A stretch of 64,000 nt of DNA, from the NCBI RefSeq assembly GCF_014596745.1, contig NZ_JABTCF010000009.1, positions 35,646 to 99,645 on the forward strand, given 5' to 3'. The notes below the pieces were generated by a model. That model worked only from the letters and a program-made list of their open reading frames with translations, was not told the origin of the DNA and made no database searches. Numbering within the stretch: position 1 is the stretch's first letter; each line of letters opens with the position of its first letter. Of this stretch, positions 61,890 through 64,000 are shown piece after piece. The DNA is from Maribacter aquimaris (GTDB lineage: Bacteria > Bacteroidota > Bacteroidia > Flavobacteriales > Flavobacteriaceae). Both the position numbers and the translations under genes were made by a program.

Positions 61890-63449
61890 ATGAACAGAAA
61901 AGCAATGATCGATAGGTTAAAAGAGGAATCTAAAACGTACGATTTCATAGTTATAGGAGGCGGGGCAACAGGCATCGGCATTGCTCTTGAGGCATCTGCC
62001 AGAGGGTACTCCGTTGTATTATTGGAAAAATCGGATTTCACAAAATCCACATCAAGTAAGGCAACCAAACTGGTACACGGTGGTGTGCGATATTTGGCAC
62101 AAGGTGATATAGGTTTGGTTAGGGAGGCCGTAGTAGAAAGAGGGCTAATGTTGAAAAACGCCCCCCACATCACTAAAAGTCAATCCTTTATAATTCCAAC
62201 ACATGGATTATATGACGAAATATTATATACCGTTGGATTAACTTTTTATGATCTATTGGCCGGAAAATTGAGCCTTGGACGATCTAGACGTATCTCAAAA
62301 TCCAAAACCTTAAAACGTATTTCGTTGATCAACCCGGATAAAATTTCAGCTGGTGTGGTTTATTATGATGGTCAATTCGATGATTCACGAATGGCAATTA
62401 ATACCTTGCAGAGCGCTGTTGAGATGGGAGCGATAGTATTGAATTATTGTGCCGTTGATGGTTTGGTCAAAGATAACGATGGCAACCTAACGGGTGTTAA
62501 GGTACATGATGAGGAAGAAGATGTATCATTCGAAATCAAAGGAAAGCAGGTTGTCAATGCTACCGGTGTTTTTGCGGATGATGTTTTACAAATGGATTCC
62601 CCAGGGGCTGAAAAAACCATTGCCCCAAGCCAAGGGGTACATTTAATATTGGATAAATCCTTTTTACCAGGGGATGATGCGATTACGATTCCAAAAACAG
62701 ATGATGGCAGGGTCTTGTTTTTAGTACCATGGCATAATAAGGTAATTGTCGGTACTACAGATACCCCGATCGAAAAAGAATCATTGGAGCCCGTGGCACT
62801 GGAAGAAGAGATAGGTTTTATCCTTAGTACGGCAAGTAGGTATCTAACCAAGGCACCGAAAAGAAGCGATGTATTAAGCGTATTTGCAGGTTTGCGACCT
62901 TTGGCGGCTACGAAAGGCAAAGGAAACAAAACGAAAGAGATTTCCCGAAGCCATAAAATCTATACATCCAAATCCGGACTACTGACTATCGTGGGGGGTA
63001 AATGGACAACTTTTAGGAGAATGGGTCAAGATTTGGTGGATAAGGCTGAGAAGAACCACGAATGGAAACACATTCCCACAAAAACAAGACACCTTAAGAT
63101 CCATGGTTACAAAGAAAATGTAAACTTTGACAACCCTTTATATTTCTATGGCAGTGACGAAGAAGCCATAGTCGATCTTGCCAAAGTGAACGGGTGGAAC
63201 AAAACCTTAAGTACCTCCTTGGGGGTTATAGAGGCCCAAGTGGTTTGGGCCGTAAGAAATGAAATGGCACGTACTGTGGAAGATTTTCTTGCACGTAGAA
63301 CCCGTTGTCAACTCTTAGATGCCAAAGAGAGTGTTAGAATGGCTCCTGAAGTAGCCAAAATTATGGCGAAGGAACTTGGAAAGGATGCCGATTGGCAAAC
63401 CAAGCAAGTTGCTGACTATATTGAAGTAACCACTAACTATATTTTATAA
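61890..63449 (+). CDS. glpD: Glycerol-3-phosphate dehydrogenase/oxidase (FAD)
   Basis: The 519-residue flavoprotein has the FAD motif DFIVIGGGATGIGIALEAS, the GlpD block SSKATKLVHGGVRYLAQGDIGLVREAVVERG, and late VGTTDTP and GLRPLA segments, plus a C-terminal DAO_C domain (AQVVWAVRNEMARTVEDFLARRTR). It oxidises glycerol-3-phosphate to DHAP, passing electrons to quinone at the membrane. glpK begins 54 bp later. Confidence 0.95.
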   Translation: MNRKAMIDRLKEESKTYDFIVIGGGATGIGIALEASARGYSVVLLEKSDFTKSTSSKATKLVHGGVRYLAQGDIGLVREAVVERGLMLKNAPHITKSQSFIIPTHGLYDEILYTVGLTFYDLLAGKLSLGRSRRISKSKTLKRISLINPDKISAGVVYYDGQFDDSRMAINTLQSAVEMGAIVLNYCAVDGLVKDNDGNLTGVKVHDEEEDVSFEIKGKQVVNATGVFADDVLQMDSPGAEKTIAPSQGVHLILDKSFLPGDDAITIPKTDDGRVLFLVPWHNKVIVGTTDTPIEKESLEPVALEEEIGFILSTASRYLTKAPKRSDVLSVFAGLRPLAATKGKGNKTKEISRSHKIYTSKSGLLTIVGGKWTTFRRMGQDLVDKAEKNHEWKHIPTKTRHLKIHGYKENVNFDNPLYFYGSDEEAIVDLAKVNGWNKTLSTSLGVIEAQVVWAVRNEMARTVEDFLARRTRCQLLDAKESVRMAPEVAKIMAKELGKDADWQTKQVADYIEVTTNYIL

Positions 63450-63503
63450 ACCACGGTTTTAATTGTCCCCTAGAAACAATTAAAACTACTTAATCAATTA
63501 AAC

Positions 63504-64000
63504 ATGAAGAACAAACTGATTTTAGCACTTGATCAAGGGACGACCTCCTCCCGTGCGATTTTATTCAATCACGACGGTGAGATTGTTCGAGTTTCCCAAA
63601 AACCGTTTGAACAGATTTTTCCTAAACCGGGATGGGTAGAACACAACCCCAATGATATTTGGTCTTCCCAAATTTCCGTTGCGGCCGAGGTAGTGGCCCA
63701 GCAAGGTATTTCAGGCGATGGTATTGCGGCCATAGGTATTACCAACCAAAGGGAAACCGTCGTTGTCTGGGACCGTGAAACCAGCGAACCCATATACAAT
63801 GCGATCGTATGGCAAGACAGAAGAACCTCGCGATATTGCGATGAGTTAAAGGATGCCGGTCATATCGATATGATCAAGAAGAAAACAGGATTGGTGATCG
63901 ATGCCTATTTTTCAGCAACCAAACTTAAATGGATCTTGGACAATGTAGAAGGTGCCAGGAAAAAAGCGGAAGCAGGGAAACTTTGTTTTGGGACCATTGA
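63504..64000 (+). CDS. glpK: Glycerol kinase (3' end outside window)
   Basis: The frame begins [25 protein letters not shown] at 63504 and stays open to the window edge (165 residues; the family is about 500). FGGY-kinase marks are the ATP-site [20 protein letters not shown], and [32 protein letters not shown], all glycerol-kinase specific. It phosphorylates glycerol for GlpD. The cotranscribed set glpD-glpK feeds DHAP into glycolysis or gluconeogenesis. Confidence 0.95.
   Translation, partial: MKNKLILALDQGTTSSRAILFNHDGEIVRVSQKPFEQIFPKPGWVEHNPNDIWSSQISVAAEVVAQQGISGDGIAAIGITNQRETVVVWDRETSEPIYNAIVWQDRRTSRYCDELKDAGHIDMIKKKTGLVIDAYFSATKLKWILDNVEGARKKAEAGKLCFGTI

Overview
The window looks like a chromosomal segment of a marine, alginate-degrading member of the Flavobacteriaceae (Bacteroidota; Zobellia, Maribacter or Arenibacter-like). 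The evidence is the AT-leaning composition, Bacteroidetes-type promoters (TAnnTTTG at -7 and TTTG near -33), weak Shine-Dalgarno sites, short 'SC' or 'AC' lipoprotein signals, and adjacent PL6 and PL17 alginate lyases. No tRNA, rRNA, CRISPR array or intact insertion sequence was recognised.

Layout. 1-12.5 kb is mostly housekeeping on the minus strand: ppk1 (cut by the window edge)-sixA, pdxH, a lipoprotein, a pyrR-pyrB-hypothetical-rnz operon, rpsA with a clear promoter and terminator, a plus-strand BON/LysM protein, cmk and lon. 12.7-15.7 kb (+) is an ECF sigma, anti-sigma, DUF4097-like, DUF2807 operon. 15.7-22.4 kb (-) holds a UMF1-type MFS protein, an M48 lipoprotein peptidase, a GH31 alpha-glucosidase and glgB. 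22.5-26.3 kb (+) holds a collagen-like lipoprotein, msrB, a DinB-fold protein, lpdA and a DUF3817 protein.

26.4-33.1 kb (-) is a nine-gene accessory operon: DUF134 regulator, two NifX/orange-protein-like proteins flanking a DUF5320 peptide, two MinD-type ATPases carrying 4Fe-4S ferredoxin inserts, ribA, an MBL-fold hydrolase and a CoA-disulfide-reductase/rhodanese fusion. It resembles the orange protein (ORP) clusters of strict anaerobes, has a palindrome at its single promoter and a terminator at its end. 33.4-39.7 kb holds a class-C-like serine hydrolase, dps, a YhdH/HxlR divergent pair, a CE2-like esterase and a YcaQ-type DNA glycosylase.

39.8-46.6 kb (-) is an alginate module: PL17 and PL6 lyases one base apart, then an Ldh-family dehydrogenase and a HAD hydrolase. 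46.6-57 kb is irregular: two decayed genes (a DHFR-family remnant and a 3-hydroxyacyl-CoA dehydrogenase remnant), mscS, a PHB-depolymerase-like lipoprotein, a YeeE/YedE sulfur transporter, and an AT-rich pair of glycosyltransferase genes, one being a 1397-residue fusion of a GT-B transferase to a phosphodiester-glycosidase (NAGPA/DUF2233) domain. 57-64 kb holds a 1159-residue protein that I read as PPi-type PEP carboxykinase, then a DeoR/GlpR-type repressor and the start of a glpD-glpK operon.

How it fits together: an 18-bp perfect palindrome (AAATTGGTTAACCAATTT) lies upstream of both the alginate lyase pair and the PEPCK-like gene 12 kb away. This suggests one regulator couples alginate use to gluconeogenesis. 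Three TTTCGTTTT boxes around glpR/glpD mark the probable GlpR operators. The ORP-like operon and the GT/NAGPA fusion are the least described parts of the window.
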